Assembly (NCBI RefSeq): GCF_002849715.1
Contig: NZ_CP018863.1
Coordinates: 4,092,001 to 4,156,000 of the forward strand
DNA: 64,000 nt
Source of the DNA: Arthrobacter crystallopoietes
Lineage (GTDB): Bacteria; Actinomycetota; Actinomycetes; Actinomycetales; Micrococcaceae
Direction: 5' to 3'
In this document: one piece after another, positions 10,431 through 19,675 of the stretch
Layout of the letters: each line of letters begins with the position of its first letter
How positions within the stretch are numbered: the first letter of the stretch is position 1
Made by a program: the position numbers and the translations under genes
The notes under the pieces: model-generated
What the model saw: the letters and a program-made list of their open reading frames with translations, nothing else
Database searches by the model: none
Told to the model about the DNA's origin: nothing

Positions 10431-11399
10431 CTAGAAGCCGAGCCGTACCAGCTGTTTCGGGTCCCGTTGCCAGTCCTTGGCGATTTTCACATGAAGATCA
10501 AGGTATACCCGAGTACCCAGCAGTGCCTCGATGCCACGCCGTGCCTTGGTGCCGACATCCCGCAGCCGTGCGCCGCCCTTGCCGATGATGATGGCTTTCT
10601 GGCTTGAACGTTCGACGAAAAGATTGACCCGGACGTCCAGCAACGGATTGTCCTCACTGCGCCCCTCGCGCGGAACGATCTCTTCCACCACCACGGCCAA
10701 AGAGTGCGGCAGCTCGTCCCGCACGCCCTCCAAAGCGGCCTCGCGGATCAGCTCGGCGACCATGACGGCCTCCGGCTCATCAGTCAACTCACCGCTCGGA
10801 TACAGCGGAGGGGACAGCGGCATGCGCGAAATCAGCACATCGGTAACCGTGCCGACCTGAAAACCATCGGCTGCCGAGACGGGAACGACATCGGCAAAAC
10901 CATCCGGAAAGACCTCGGCCCCCAGCGCGGTGACGGCCAGCAGCTGCTCCGCCAACGCAGCCCGGTCCACCAGATCGGTCTTGGTGACCAGCGCGATGAC
11001 CGGTTTGTTCGCCAGCGCGGCCAGCTGGTTGGCGATGAAGCGGTCCCCGGGACCGATTTTTTCATTTGCGGGGAGGCAGAAGCCAATCGCATCTACCTCG
11101 GAGAGCGTGTCGGCAACCAGATCATTCAGACGCTGTCCCAGGAGCGTCCGCGGTCGGTGCAGGCCCGGGGTATCCACCAGCACCAGCTGGGCATCCTCGC
11201 GGTGTACGATACCGCGGATGGTGTGCCGGGTTGTCTGCGGCTTGGCCGAGGTGATGGCCACTTTCTGTCCGACCAATGCGTTGGTCAATGTCGACTTGCC
11301 GGCGTTCGGCCGCCCCACGAGCGAGACAAAACCGGCACGGTAGTTCTCCGGCCAGCCTTCGGTCGCCATGGCAACTACTTTGCCTTTGTTTGGACTCAT
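10431..11399 (-). CDS. era: GTPase Era
   Basis: A 322-residue GTPase needed for 16S rRNA maturation and 30S assembly. The G domain contains G1 GRPNAGKST (residues 29-37), the G2 region TTRHTIRG, G3 DTPGLHRP, and G4 TKTDL. The C-terminal KH domain includes SSQKAIIIGKGGARLRDVGTKARRGIEALLGTRVYLDLHVK. The ATG at 11399 overlaps the stop of the CorC/HlyC gene (ATGA), so the two are coupled. It is the last gene of the phoH-ybeY-CorC-era operon; YbeY and Era both act on 16S rRNA processing, so the cluster is functionally coherent. Confidence 0.96.
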   Translation of the reverse strand: MSPNKGKVVAMATEGWPENYRAGFVSLVGRPNAGKSTLTNALVGQKVAITSAKPQTTRHTIRGIVHREDAQLVLVDTPGLHRPRTLLGQRLNDLVADTLSEVDAIGFCLPANEKIGPGDRFIANQLAALANKPVIALVTKTDLVDRAALAEQLLAVTALGAEVFPDGFADVVPVSAADGFQVGTVTDVLISRMPLSPPLYPSGELTDEPEAVMVAELIREAALEGVRDELPHSLAVVVEEIVPREGRSEDNPLLDVRVNLFVERSSQKAIIIGKGGARLRDVGTKARRGIEALLGTRVYLDLHVKIAKDWQRDPKQLVRLGF

Positions 11400-12739
11400 C
11401 GTTCTGTCTCCGATTCCGCACCTGCGGGTGCCTGGCTGGCGGCAGCGGCGCCGTTGTCGGCAGCCGCTGAATTCTCTTGGTCTGTGGGCGGTTGGAACCA
11501 TACAAGGACATGCGAGACGCGGTTCCGCCTGCCCTCAAGCCTTTCGGCATACAGGTGGAGACCATCGATCTCCACCTGGCTGCCGACGATGGGGACCCGT
11601 CCCAGGGTTTTGGCCAGCAAACCGCCGACCGTGTCGACTTCCTCGTCGTCCAGATCCAGATCGAAGAGTTCGCCGACGTCGTCAATGCTGGTGCGTGCGC
11701 TGATCAAGTATCGCCCGTCCGGCTGCGGCTCGATTTCGGGACTCTCGGAATCATACTCGTCGACAATTTCGCCGACGATTTCCTCAATCAAGTCTTCCAA
11801 AGTGACCAGACCGGCAGTGCCCCCGTATTCGTCGATGACGATGGCCACATGGGTGGACTCACGCTGCAGCTCCTTGAGCAGGTCGCTGACCGCCTTGGAC
11901 TCCGGCACATACCGCACATCACGGGAAGCCTCATCAACCATGGTCGACGTCGCCGAGCCGGGCCTCGAATGTAGCCGGGCGGCTACGTCCTTCAAATAGA
12001 GGATACCGCGCACTTGATCCGCATTCTCGCCGATGACCGGAATGCGTGAATAGCCCGAACGCAAGAACAAGGACATCGCCTGCTGCAGCGTCGAACCGGA
12101 ATCGATAGTGAGCATGTCGGTGCGCGGCACCATCACTGCGCGGACCTTTGTATCGCCGAGATCGAAGACCGAGTGGATGAGTTCCGCTTCCGCGTCTTCG
12201 ATCATTTCCGCTTCGCTGGCACGGTCCACAAGGTCGCGGAACTCCTCCTCCGAGAAGAAGGCGGCATCTGCCCGCGGGGCGTTCGGCGCGATTGCGCTGC
12301 CCAGGCGCACCAGCCAGCCGGGTACCGGTCCGAGAATCCCGCACAGAAAGCGTATGGCGGGAGCCGTTGCCTTAACAACGGCAGGAGCGTGGAGGCGGCC
12401 AAACTGGCGGGGCGAAACACCCACCAGCACGAATCCCACCGCCGCCATGGTCACTGTGGCGAGCAGCCCCGCCAGCCAGATGTTGTCCAGCAGGTCGTGG
12501 AAAACCAGGGCGACCGCTACGGCGCCCGCCATTTCAAACCAGACGCGCCAGAACCGCAGGGCGTGGATGTGGGCTACCGGCGCTTGGAGCACCATAGCCA
12601 ACGTCCGTACGCGCCCGTTGGCCAGAAGCTGTTCGGCTTCCTGCCGCGGTAGATAGGTAAACGCTGCCTCAGCGGCCGTAAGTACTGCCGCGAAGAGCGT
12701 GAAGGCCAGCGCCATGCCGGCCAGGGAACCAATGATCAA
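11396..12739 (-). CDS. Hemolysin-family/CNNM transporter-like protein (CorC/HlyC domains)
   Basis: A 447-residue membrane protein. The N-terminal CNNM-type region (residues 1 to about 135) has three or four hydrophobic segments. A CBS-domain pair spans about 200-320 (KVRAVMVPRTDMLTID, then GILYLKDVAARL) and a CorC_HlyC domain covers about 340-425 (GRYLISARTSIDDVGELFDLDL). Relatives are linked to Mg2+/Co2+ export or ion homeostasis; haemolysis is a historical name. The tail beyond residue 425 is low-complexity Ala/Gln/Glu. The start is TTG at 12739, overlapping the ybeY stop (TTGA); the stop overlaps the era start. Ion specificity is not decidable here. Confidence 0.88.
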   Translation of the reverse strand: MIIGSLAGMALAFTLFAAVLTAAEAAFTYLPRQEAEQLLANGRVRTLAMVLQAPVAHIHALRFWRVWFEMAGAVAVALVFHDLLDNIWLAGLLATVTMAAVGFVLVGVSPRQFGRLHAPAVVKATAPAIRFLCGILGPVPGWLVRLGSAIAPNAPRADAAFFSEEEFRDLVDRASEAEMIEDAEAELIHSVFDLGDTKVRAVMVPRTDMLTIDSGSTLQQAMSLFLRSGYSRIPVIGENADQVRGILYLKDVAARLHSRPGSATSTMVDEASRDVRYVPESKAVSDLLKELQRESTHVAIVIDEYGGTAGLVTLEDLIEEIVGEIVDEYDSESPEIEPQPDGRYLISARTSIDDVGELFDLDLDDEEVDTVGGLLAKTLGRVPIVGSQVEIDGLHLYAERLEGRRNRVSHVLVWFQPPTDQENSAAADNGAAAASQAPAGAESETER

Positions 12740-13209
12740 CGCGTGGTCTCCGTGGGCGCTTCCTTGCCTAGGAACGCAGCCAGCAGTTGGCGTTGGAGGG
12801 AGAACATTTCCTGCTCCTCCTCCGGCTCGGCGTGGTCGTAGCCGAGCAGGTGAAGAAGGCCATGCGTGGCCAGCAGCAGCATCTCGTCGCCAATACTGTG
12901 GCCGGCCTTTTTGGCCTGCTCATCCGCGACTTGTGGGCAGATGACTATGTCGCCAAGGACCCCGGCGGGACTGGGCTGCGCCGCCGTGCCCGGCCGTAGC
13001 TCGTCCATGGGAAAGGACAGCACATCCGTGGGCCCCGGTTCGTCCATCCACTCAATGTGGAGCCGCTCCATGGCGTCCGTGTCGACCAGGATGATGGAGA
13101 GTTCGGCTTCCGGGTGCACATAAAGGCTTTCGAGCACAAAGCGGCCGAGGCGGGCCAAGCCGGCTTCGTCGGCGTCGTACTCTGTTTCGTTGTTGACTTC
13201 GATTGCCAC
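12736..13209 (-). CDS. ybeY: rRNA maturation endoribonuclease YbeY
   Basis: A 157-residue zinc endoribonuclease that trims the 16S rRNA 3' end and supports 70S quality control. The UPF0054 signature HGLLHLLGYDH (H-x3-H-x5-H) is at about residues 115-125, with the preceding DVLSFPMDE and GDIVICP motifs intact. GTG at 13209 is preceded by AGGAGA eight bases upstream and lies four bases after the phoH stop. The operon continues into the CorC/HlyC gene through a TTGA overlap. Confidence 0.95.
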   Translation of the reverse strand: MAIEVNNETEYDADEAGLARLGRFVLESLYVHPEAELSIILVDTDAMERLHIEWMDEPGPTDVLSFPMDELRPGTAAQPSPAGVLGDIVICPQVADEQAKKAGHSIGDEMLLLATHGLLHLLGYDHAEPEEEQEMFSLQRQLLAAFLGKEAPTETTR

Positions 13210-13212
13210 GTG

Positions 13213-14250
13213 CTAGCTCTCCTGTTCCGTCCGCCGCCGCCGGGCTGTCGAGGGCTTGCGGCGCTCGTCGTCCCAGCGGCCGTAGGCGGTGACGATGTCG
13301 CTGACCAGCCGGTGCCGAACCACATCCGAGGCCTCCAGCATGGAGAAATTGACGTCATCCACGCCCTGCAGGATCTCGCTGACGATCTTGAGTCCGGAGC
13401 TCGTGCCGCCCGGAAGGTCGATCTGCGTGACATCTCCTGTTACTACCATTTTCGAGCCGAAGCCGAGCCGGGTCAGGAACATCTTCATCTGTTCCGGTGT
13501 GGTGTTCTGCGCTTCGTCCAGAATGATGAACGCGTCATTGAGGGTCCGTCCGCGCATGTAGGCCAAAGGGGCGACCTCAATGGTGCCCGCTGCCATCAAA
13601 CGTGGAATGGAATCCGGATCCATCATGTCGTGCAGGGCATCGTAGAGCGGACGCAGGTAGGGGTCGATCTTGTCACTGAGCGTGCCGGGCAGGAAGCCAA
13701 GCCGCTCCCCTGCTTCAACGGCCGGACGCGTCAGGATGATCCTGTTGACTTCCTTGTGCTGCAGGGCCTGGACCGCTTTGGCCATGGCCAGATACGTCTT
13801 GCCCGTTCCGGCCGGGCCGATGCCGAAGACAACCGTGTTGTTGTCGATGGCGTCCACGTAGTTCTTCTGATTCAGCGTCTTCGGGCGGATGGTCCTTCCA
13901 CGCGAGGAAAGAATGTTCAGCGTCAGCACTTCGGCGGGCCTGGCAACTGATTGCTCGCTGAGCATGCGCAGCAGCTGCGCGACGACCTCCGGCGAAACGC
14001 GCGTGTCATTCGCGGCCAGCGTGCGGATCTCCTCCAGCAGGCGTTCCGTACGGTCGACGGCGGCAGGCGGACCGGAGATGGAGAGTTCGTTGCCGCGTAC
14101 ATGCAGATTCACGTCGCTGAACTCGGATTCTATGAGCCGGAGCACCTCATCCTGGGCTCCGAGTGCCTTGACCATATGTTCCGACGATTCAAAGTGGATG
14201 GAACGGTTACTGGATCCGAGCGGATCCACATCCAGACGTGTTTCCGACAT
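13213..14250 (-). CDS. PhoH-family ATPase
   Basis: A 345-residue cytoplasmic PhoH/PhoL-type ATPase. The N-terminal part (residues 25-110) resembles a KH-like RNA-binding module. Walker A is GPAGTGKTYLAM at about residue 147 and Walker B is AFIILDEAQNTTPEQMKMFLTRLGFGSKMV with VTGDVTQIDLP. The C-terminal tail is Arg/Lys-rich. Members next to ybeY are thought to take part in RNA metabolism; the name PhoH comes from phosphate-starvation induction in Escherichia coli and does not prove it here. First gene of its operon, with the promoter presumably in 14251-14519. Confidence 0.93.
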   Translation of the reverse strand: MSETRLDVDPLGSSNRSIHFESSEHMVKALGAQDEVLRLIESEFSDVNLHVRGNELSISGPPAAVDRTERLLEEIRTLAANDTRVSPEVVAQLLRMLSEQSVARPAEVLTLNILSSRGRTIRPKTLNQKNYVDAIDNNTVVFGIGPAGTGKTYLAMAKAVQALQHKEVNRIILTRPAVEAGERLGFLPGTLSDKIDPYLRPLYDALHDMMDPDSIPRLMAAGTIEVAPLAYMRGRTLNDAFIILDEAQNTTPEQMKMFLTRLGFGSKMVVTGDVTQIDLPGGTSSGLKIVSEILQGVDDVNFSMLEASDVVRHRLVSDIVTAYGRWDDERRKPSTARRRRTEQES

Positions 14251-14519
14251 AAAGCGGCCGGCAGGCCTTCCATCTCCCCTTAGCTAGTAGGACTGTTGTG
14301 TGGGATTGCTGTACATCTCAATGCTACGGCAACGGCCGGATGTCGTTCCCGAAATCCATGCATGACCGGTAGATATCGATCCTGTCTCAATCGTGCATCA
14401 GTCCGGTTGAGAGACGGGCCAACCGCGCGTTTGGATGCGGTCAGTATGCCAAGCTGGTTTTTCAGGTACCGACAGGTGCGCCATCAGACTTCCAATCGCG
14501 TTCGGGACGCAGCCATGAG
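14251..14519. other. Divergent intergenic region, phoH / lipoprotein
   Basis: This 269-base gap is the longest in the window. It must hold promoters for the phoH operon (leftward) and the GerMN lipoprotein (rightward). I see no terminator, tRNA or convincing -35/-10 pair. A 75-codon open frame at 14296-14523 has no family resemblance or ribosome binding site and is not annotated. Confidence 0.5.
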
Positions 14520-15506
14520 TTGAGGAGGAATCCGGTCATTTCCACAGAGCAGCACCACCGGCCGCACCACGCAGCCCCGCGCCGATTCCGCGCGTGGCTG
14601 GCAGTGTTGACCCTTGGCTCCATGGTCATGATTGGTTGTACGCCTTCCGGAAACGGACCCAACGGCCAGACTTCCATGCCGGCCGGCAGCGGCCAGCCGA
14701 CTATCCAGAGCAGTCCCCTGGTGACCAGCGCCCCGGTTGAAACATTGCAAAGTACCGCTCTGTCCCCGGTCTACTGGCTGGGCACGAATGCCGACACCGT
14801 GTTCCTCTACCGCGAGTTCCGCGAAGCGGAGGACCTCGGTGATCCGATCACTAGTGCCGTCAGCGCGCTCACCAAGCTGCAGCCGCTGGACCCGGACTAT
14901 TTCAATCCCTGGCAGCCAGCGTCCAAGGTCGGTGCCTCCATCACCAATGGATCCGTCATTACGCTGGACATCTCCTCCGACGCCTTTAAGTCCGATGTGG
15001 ACGCTGGAATTGCGGAACGAGCTGTGCAGCAGTTGGTCTACACTGCCACCGCGGCAGCTGCTAATGCGGGTTTGAGTACGGCGGAAAACCCGCTCGACGT
15101 CGTCATCCTGGTTGACGGACACTCCGGCTACAAGGCATTCGGCCATGTGGAGCTCGGCGAGCCGATGTCCCGCGACGCTAAACTCAGTGCACCGATCTGG
15201 GTCATAGATCCGCAGCACGGGGCTGCCACTGAAGGACGGGTGGAAGTCTATGGGCGCGGTGTTGCCTTTGAGTCCCAGTTGTCCTGGCGCATTTCGCGGC
15301 TGGAGTCGGCGGAAGACACCGGTGAAGGAAACATCGTCGAAGAGGGTACGGTGCAGGTTGACTCAGCTGCGGGTGAAACCGGTGAGTTCCGGTTCAGCCA
15401 GGATCTGGATCCTGGAACATACCGGGTTACGGTCTTCCACCAGGACATGAGCGGCCGAACCGAAGAGCCTCAGAATGCGGACAGCAAGGTTTTCACGGTC
15501 AGGTAG
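14520..15506 (+). CDS. GerMN/Gmad2 domain lipoprotein
   Basis: A 328-residue predicted lipoprotein. A hydrophobic segment ends in the lipobox-like VMIGC (Cys near residue 40). A GerMN-type region spans about 75-210 (TVFLYREFREAEDLGDPITSAVSALT, NPLDVVILVDG). A C-terminal Gmad2 immunoglobulin-like domain spans about 220-328 (APIWVIDPQHGAATEGRVEVYGRG, LDPGTYRVTVFHQDMSGRTEE). It is probably surface-anchored with an unknown role. The start is uncertain. TTG at 14520 is the only conventional start giving a whole signal peptide, but a perfect AGGAGG lies after it at 14523-14528 and points to an ATT codon at 14538. Confidence 0.82.
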   Translation: MRRNPVISTEQHHRPHHAAPRRFRAWLAVLTLGSMVMIGCTPSGNGPNGQTSMPAGSGQPTIQSSPLVTSAPVETLQSTALSPVYWLGTNADTVFLYREFREAEDLGDPITSAVSALTKLQPLDPDYFNPWQPASKVGASITNGSVITLDISSDAFKSDVDAGIAERAVQQLVYTATAAAANAGLSTAENPLDVVILVDGHSGYKAFGHVELGEPMSRDAKLSAPIWVIDPQHGAATEGRVEVYGRGVAFESQLSWRISRLESAEDTGEGNIVEEGTVQVDSAAGETGEFRFSQDLDPGTYRVTVFHQDMSGRTEEPQNADSKVFTVR

Positions 15507-15521
15507 GCGGGCGGACCACGT

Positions 15522-16292
15522 TCAGTTCCAGCGGCCCAGCCGCTCGCTGAGCAGCGCGACGGCGGCCGGCCCGGCAGTTGAGGATCTGAGCACATGCGGG
15601 GCCAGGATCACCGGCACCGCCCCCGCCTCACGCATCTGCTCAACCTCGCGGGGACTCATGCCGCCCTCGGGCCCAACGATCATGAGAATGCCCTGCTCCA
15701 GGTCTGCTTCCGATTCCAACCCACTTCTTTGAACCGCTTCAGCCAGCGACAGCCGGGCCTCCTCATGGAGGATCAGCGCCAACCGGCTCTCGCCGATACG
15801 CGCACAGAGCGATTTCAAGTCGACCAGCGGCGCCACGTCAGGAACGGTGGCGCGGCGCGCTTGCTTCGCGGCGGACCTGACCGTCGATTCCCACTTCGCC
15901 ATCCCCTTGGCAGCCTTGGCGTCGCGCCAGCGGACAATGCTCCGTTCGGCCTGCCAGGGAACTACCTCGTCCACGCCCAATTCCGTGGCAGCTTCGATCG
16001 CAAGTTCGTCACGGTCGCCCTTGGCCAACGCCTGGACGAGCGTCAACCGGAAGGGTGCCGGCGGCTCCGGGGCAACGGTCTCGACGGAGACGGTGAGGCT
16101 CTCCGTCCCCGTCGAGACGACTGTTCCGGAAAGCCGCATGCCCCGCCCGTCCACGACGTCCACGCTCTCGCCGGGGCTCAGGCGTTTAACGGCCACAGCA
16201 TGCCTGGCTTCGGCACCGGTCAGGACAAATTCCTCACCGGATGCCACTGCCGCCAGCGCTCCAGGTTCGGTGAAGAATACTGGATTAGTCAC
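15522..16292 (-). CDS. rsmE: 16S rRNA (uracil(1498)-N(3))-methyltransferase
   Basis: A 256-residue SPOUT-class methyltransferase that methylates U1498 of 16S rRNA with S-adenosylmethionine. An N-terminal PUA-like domain begins MTNPVFFTEPG (residues 1-75). The knotted domain shows the family motifs KGDRDELAIEAATELGVDEVVPW, the R-rich segment AAKQARRATVPDV, LILHEEA, MIVGPEGGMSPREVE and LRSSTAGPAAVALL. It lies two bases after the dnaJ stop and completes the hrcA-dnaJ-rsmE operon. The GTG at 16292 has no Shine-Dalgarno, so translation probably depends on coupling to dnaJ. Confidence 0.95.
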   Translation of the reverse strand: MTNPVFFTEPGALAAVASGEEFVLTGAEARHAVAVKRLSPGESVDVVDGRGMRLSGTVVSTGTESLTVSVETVAPEPPAPFRLTLVQALAKGDRDELAIEAATELGVDEVVPWQAERSIVRWRDAKAAKGMAKWESTVRSAAKQARRATVPDVAPLVDLKSLCARIGESRLALILHEEARLSLAEAVQRSGLESEADLEQGILMIVGPEGGMSPREVEQMREAGAVPVILAPHVLRSSTAGPAAVALLSERLGRWN

Positions 16293-16294
16293 TA

Positions 16295-17422
16295 TTAGAG
16301 ATTGCCGAGCTTGTCCCGCAGGCGGGCAAACACGCCGCTGCCGCTGCCTGCAAGCTTGCCCTCGGTGAACTGCTCGTCGCGCGATGCTGCGAGCTGGCGC
16401 AGCAGTTCCTCCTGCTCGGAATCGAGTCTGGTTGGCGTTTCCACGTGCACATGGACCTTCAGATCGCCGCGGCCGTAGCCCCGCAGATGCGTCACGCCAA
16501 GCCCCTTGAGGGTGATGACCTCGCCGGCCTGGGTACCGGGCTTGATGTTCAGCGACTGCGTCCCGTCGAACGTGTCCATGTCCACATCGGTACCGAGGGC
16601 CGCAGCCGTCATGGGTACCGCCATCGTCACATGAAGGTCGTCGCCCTCGCGGATGAAGTTCTTGTCCGGGGCAACACGAATCTCAACGTAGAGGTCGCCC
16701 TGGGGGCCGCCTGCCGTCCCTGATTCGCCCTGCCCGGCCAGCTGGATCCGGGTGCCTGTTCCGACACCCGCGGGAATTTTGATGGTCAGCGAACGGCGGC
16801 TGCGGATGCGGCCCTCGCCATTACATTCGTTGCACGGGTCGGGAATGACCGTGCCGAAGCCCTGGCAGCTTCCGCAGGGAGCGGCGGTCATAACCTGCCC
16901 CAGAATGGAGCGCACGGCACGCTGTACCTGGCCCGAACCGCCGCAGATGTCGCAGGTCCTCGGACTGGTGCCGGGACGGCAGCAGCTGCCGTCGCAGGTG
17001 GGGCAAACGACGGCGGTGTCCACTTCGATCTTCTTGTTGACGCCGAACACGGCATCCTTGAGATCGATGCGGACATTGATCAATGCGTCCTGGCCGCGGC
17101 GCGTGCGCGAAGGCGGTCCAGCCGTGCCCTGCCCACCGAAGAAGGTTTCGAAAATGTCCTGGAAGGCGAACCCAGCACCCGAATAGCCGCCGCCGAAGCC
17201 GCTGTCCGTGCCGTTCTCATTGCCTGTGGTGTCATATACCCGCCGCTTCTGCGGATCCGACAGCACCTCGTAGGCATGGCTGACCTGCTTGAACTGTTCC
17301 GCAGCCTCCGGCCCGGTGTTCACATCAGGATGGAGCTTGCGGGCCAGTTTCCGATAGGCCTTCTTGATTTCCTCAGCAGTGGCATCGCGGCTGACACCGA
17401 GTACGTCGTAGTGGTTGCTCAC
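16295..17422 (-). CDS. dnaJ: Chaperone protein DnaJ (HrcA-linked DnaJ2)
   Basis: A 375-residue type I J protein that stimulates DnaK ATPase and holds unfolded substrates. The J domain covers residues 1-70 with HPD in [12 protein letters not shown] Gly/Phe-rich linker follows ([12 protein letters not shown]). The zinc-binding domain at about 140-205 carries [25 protein letters not shown] and CNECNGEG; the first repeat departs from CxxCxGxG (GSCC). The C-terminal beta domains follow ([23 protein letters not shown]). Its partner DnaK is not in the window. The operon with hrcA is under CIRCE control. Confidence 0.95.
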   Translation of the reverse strand: MSNHYDVLGVSRDATAEEIKKAYRKLARKLHPDVNTGPEAAEQFKQVSHAYEVLSDPQKRRVYDTTGNENGTDSGFGGGYSGAGFAFQDIFETFFGGQGTAGPPSRTRRGQDALINVRIDLKDAVFGVNKKIEVDTAVVCPTCDGSCCRPGTSPRTCDICGGSGQVQRAVRSILGQVMTAAPCGSCQGFGTVIPDPCNECNGEGRIRSRRSLTIKIPAGVGTGTRIQLAGQGESGTAGGPQGDLYVEIRVAPDKNFIREGDDLHVTMAVPMTAAALGTDVDMDTFDGTQSLNIKPGTQAGEVITLKGLGVTHLRGYGRGDLKVHVHVETPTRLDSEQEELLRQLAASRDEQFTEGKLAGSGSGVFARLRDKLGNL

Positions 17423-17500
17423 CTTGTATTACTTCTCTTCCTGGGAATCGGTTGCGGACAGCGGCTCCCGCTGCCCATGTGCTGCTGGTTGGCCGGCTGC

Positions 17501-18514
17501 CTATCCGGCAAGAATGCGTGACAAATAGCGGGCTACGGCCCGCACGGCGGCCATAGTCGTCGGATAATCCATCCGGGTTGGACCGAGGATGCCCAGCTTG
17601 GCGGAGGAACCCGGACCATAGCCGGTTGCGACCACGGATGTTTCCGCCAGCGAGCCGTACGGGTTCTCATGCCCAATGCGTACGGAAATTCCGCGGGCGT
17701 CCTGCTGCATCTCCGACAGCAGGCGAAGCAGGACCACCTGTTCCTCGAGTGCTTCGAGAATGGGGCCGATACTCAATGGGAAATCCATCGTGGAACGGGC
17801 CAGGTTTGCTGTACCCGCCATGAGGATACGCTCTTCCTGTGTGGCTGCAGCAAGACTTTCCAAGGCCGCTGAAAGCGGTGGCACAATAGCCTCCGTGCCC
17901 GGCCTGGCATCTTTCAGACCATTCCGGAGCAGCCCGCCCACCGAGTCCAGGGGGTGCCCGGCCAATTCGGAGAGATAGGCCGACCGGAGATCGGATAACT
18001 CTTCATCCGTTACGGGATCCGGCAGGGAAATGACACGCTGCTCAACTTTCCCGTTATCAGCAATCAGGACGACGAGGACCTGTTGCGGTGCGAGCAGGAC
18101 AAACTCAATGTGCCTGGTGCAGGCCCGTCCCAACCGCGGATACTGGATCACTGCTACCTGATTGGTCAGCTGCGATAACAACCTCACGGTGCGGTCCATG
18201 ACATCGTCCAGGTCGCCCGCGCTTTCGAGCAGCGCTTGAATGGCACGGCGCTCAGCGGACGAGAGCGGCTTCACATCCGAAATCCGGTCCACGAAGAGCC
18301 GATAGCCCTTGTCCGTGGGAATACGGCCGGCGCTAGTGTGCGGAGCGACGATCAGGCCTTCTTCTTCCAGAGCAGCCATATCGTTGCGGATAGTGGCCGA
18401 GGAAACGCCTAAATGGTGGCGATCAACGAGTGCTTTGGACCCCACCGGTTCACGTGAATGCACGTAATCTTCCACGATAGCGCGCAGCACCTCAAGCCGA
18501 CGGCCTTCGCTCAC
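17501..18514 (-). CDS. hrcA: Heat-inducible transcription repressor HrcA
   Basis: A 337-residue repressor of class I heat-shock genes. An N-terminal winged helix (residues 1-70; [51 protein letters not shown], then [19 protein letters not shown]) is followed by a GAF-like domain and the C-terminal [25 protein letters not shown]. The GTG at 18514 has AGGAGGTG close upstream. The CIRCE operator sits at 18557-18583, so HrcA autoregulates hrcA-dnaJ-rsmE. The gap to dnaJ is 78 bases. Confidence 0.96.
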   Translation of the reverse strand: MSEGRRLEVLRAIVEDYVHSREPVGSKALVDRHHLGVSSATIRNDMAALEEEGLIVAPHTSAGRIPTDKGYRLFVDRISDVKPLSSAERRAIQALLESAGDLDDVMDRTVRLLSQLTNQVAVIQYPRLGRACTRHIEFVLLAPQQVLVVLIADNGKVEQRVISLPDPVTDEELSDLRSAYLSELAGHPLDSVGGLLRNGLKDARPGTEAIVPPLSAALESLAAATQEERILMAGTANLARSTMDFPLSIGPILEALEEQVVLLRLLSEMQQDARGISVRIGHENPYGSLAETSVVATGYGPGSSAKLGILGPTRMDYPTTMAAVRAVARYLSRILAG

Positions 18515-18556
18515 TGGGCACCTCCTGATTTCGTACGGCTGCAGTAGACATGCCGG

Positions 18557-18583
18557 TTAGCACTCAACACGTCCAAGTGCTAA
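18557..18583. promoter_or_regulatory. CIRCE operator (HrcA-binding site)
   Basis: TTAGCACTC (18557-18565), nine spacer bases, then AAGTGCTAA (18575-18583). The consensus right arm is GAGTGCTAA, so there is one mismatch at its first base. It lies 43 bases upstream of the hrcA start. The minus-strand hexamer TAGACT (18588-18583) abuts it, a plausible -10 that would place the operator over the transcription start. Confidence 0.92.
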
Positions 18584-18695
18584 GTCTAATACCTTTGGCA
18601 CGTTGTTAGCATTGTCAGGTTGCCATGCACCTATCGGCGGCTCCGCTGATCGACTGCAGCTACCCGAAAGCTGCATGACCGAAGGACTACAACCA

Positions 18696-19538
18696 ATGAG
18701 CAGCTACGGCTGGGGACCACAGGATCTATCCGCTCCGAAGCCGCGTCAGCTTCGCAAAGTCGGGGCCGACCCGGGACTGGTACTGGAGGATGTCGAAAGC
18801 GGCTGGGTAGGCGCGGTAGTGCGCGTGGAGAAGTCCGGCGGAGTCCATCTCGTGTCGCTGGAGGACAGGCGGGGCAAGAAACGTTCCTTTCCCTTGGGCT
18901 TCGGCTTTCTGCTGGAGGGTGAACCCGTGGAGGTTGTTCCTGCCATGGCTGCGGCCGCCGTCGTACGTCCGCAGCGGACGGCGTCGGGGTCCGTCCGGGT
19001 AGAAGGACTTCGCGCGCAGGTTGCCAAGGCCAGCCGGATCTGGGTCGAAGGCAAGCACGATGCGGAGCTCGTCGAGAAGGTGTGGGGCCACGATCTTCGG
19101 GTCGAAGGGATAGTCGTCGAGCCGCTCCACGGTGTCGATGACCTAGCTTCGGCGGTAACCGCGTTCAATCCGGGGCCGCAGCGAAAGCTGGGCATTCTGG
19201 TAGACCATCTGCTGCCCGACACCAAGGAGTGGCGTATTGCCCAGGCCGCCATGGCAGTTCCGTCTGCGCGCAACAACGTGCTGATTGTCGGCCACCCGTA
19301 CGTGGACGTGTGGCAGGCCATTAAGCCGGCCGTCATCGGACTGGAAAAATGGCCGGTGGTTCCGCGCGGAACCGATTGGAAAACCGGAATCCTCGACGGC
19401 CTTGGGTGGCCCAACAAAACCCAGATCGACATCGCGGACGGGTGGAAGCGCCTGCTTGGCAGCGTTAACACCTACGCGGACTTGGAACCGTCCCTGCTGG
19501 GACGCGTTGAAGAAGTCATCGATTTCCTCACGGCCTGA
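18696..19538 (+). CDS. DUF3097 domain-containing protein
   Basis: A 280-residue cytosolic protein of the actinobacterial DUF3097 family, function unknown. It begins MSSYGWGPQDLSAPKPRQLRKV. It contains GWVGAVVRVEKSGG, EDRRGKKRSFPLGFGFLLEGEPVEVV, and a conserved central ASRIWVEGKHDAELVEKVWGHDLRVEGIVVEPLHG followed by LGILVDHLLPDTKEWRIAQ. The VEGKHDAEL...VEPL and ILVDH blocks resemble a Toprim-like nucleotidyl fold, which is my inference. The ATG at 18696 has GAAGGA nine bases upstream; the longer frame from 18603 lacks family similarity. It is divergent from hrcA, as in many actinobacteria. Confidence 0.86.
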   Translation: MSSYGWGPQDLSAPKPRQLRKVGADPGLVLEDVESGWVGAVVRVEKSGGVHLVSLEDRRGKKRSFPLGFGFLLEGEPVEVVPAMAAAAVVRPQRTASGSVRVEGLRAQVAKASRIWVEGKHDAELVEKVWGHDLRVEGIVVEPLHGVDDLASAVTAFNPGPQRKLGILVDHLLPDTKEWRIAQAAMAVPSARNNVLIVGHPYVDVWQAIKPAVIGLEKWPVVPRGTDWKTGILDGLGWPNKTQIDIADGWKRLLGSVNTYADLEPSLLGRVEEVIDFLTA

Positions 19539-19675
19539 GGAATGCGCATGGCGGCAACCCCATTCTGCGCCGGAAGATTGACCCCAGTCCGCTGTTTACC
19601 GATCATTGCGGCTAATCTTAGTTTCGTAGGTAAATAGCCATTAGAACGACAACGAATTCTCCTGAGGTAGGTCCT

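Noticed and set aside
14296..14523. A 75-codon plus-strand open frame in the phoH/lipoprotein gap
   Set aside because: No ribosome binding site, no family resemblance, and Cys/Arg/Ser-rich random-looking composition.
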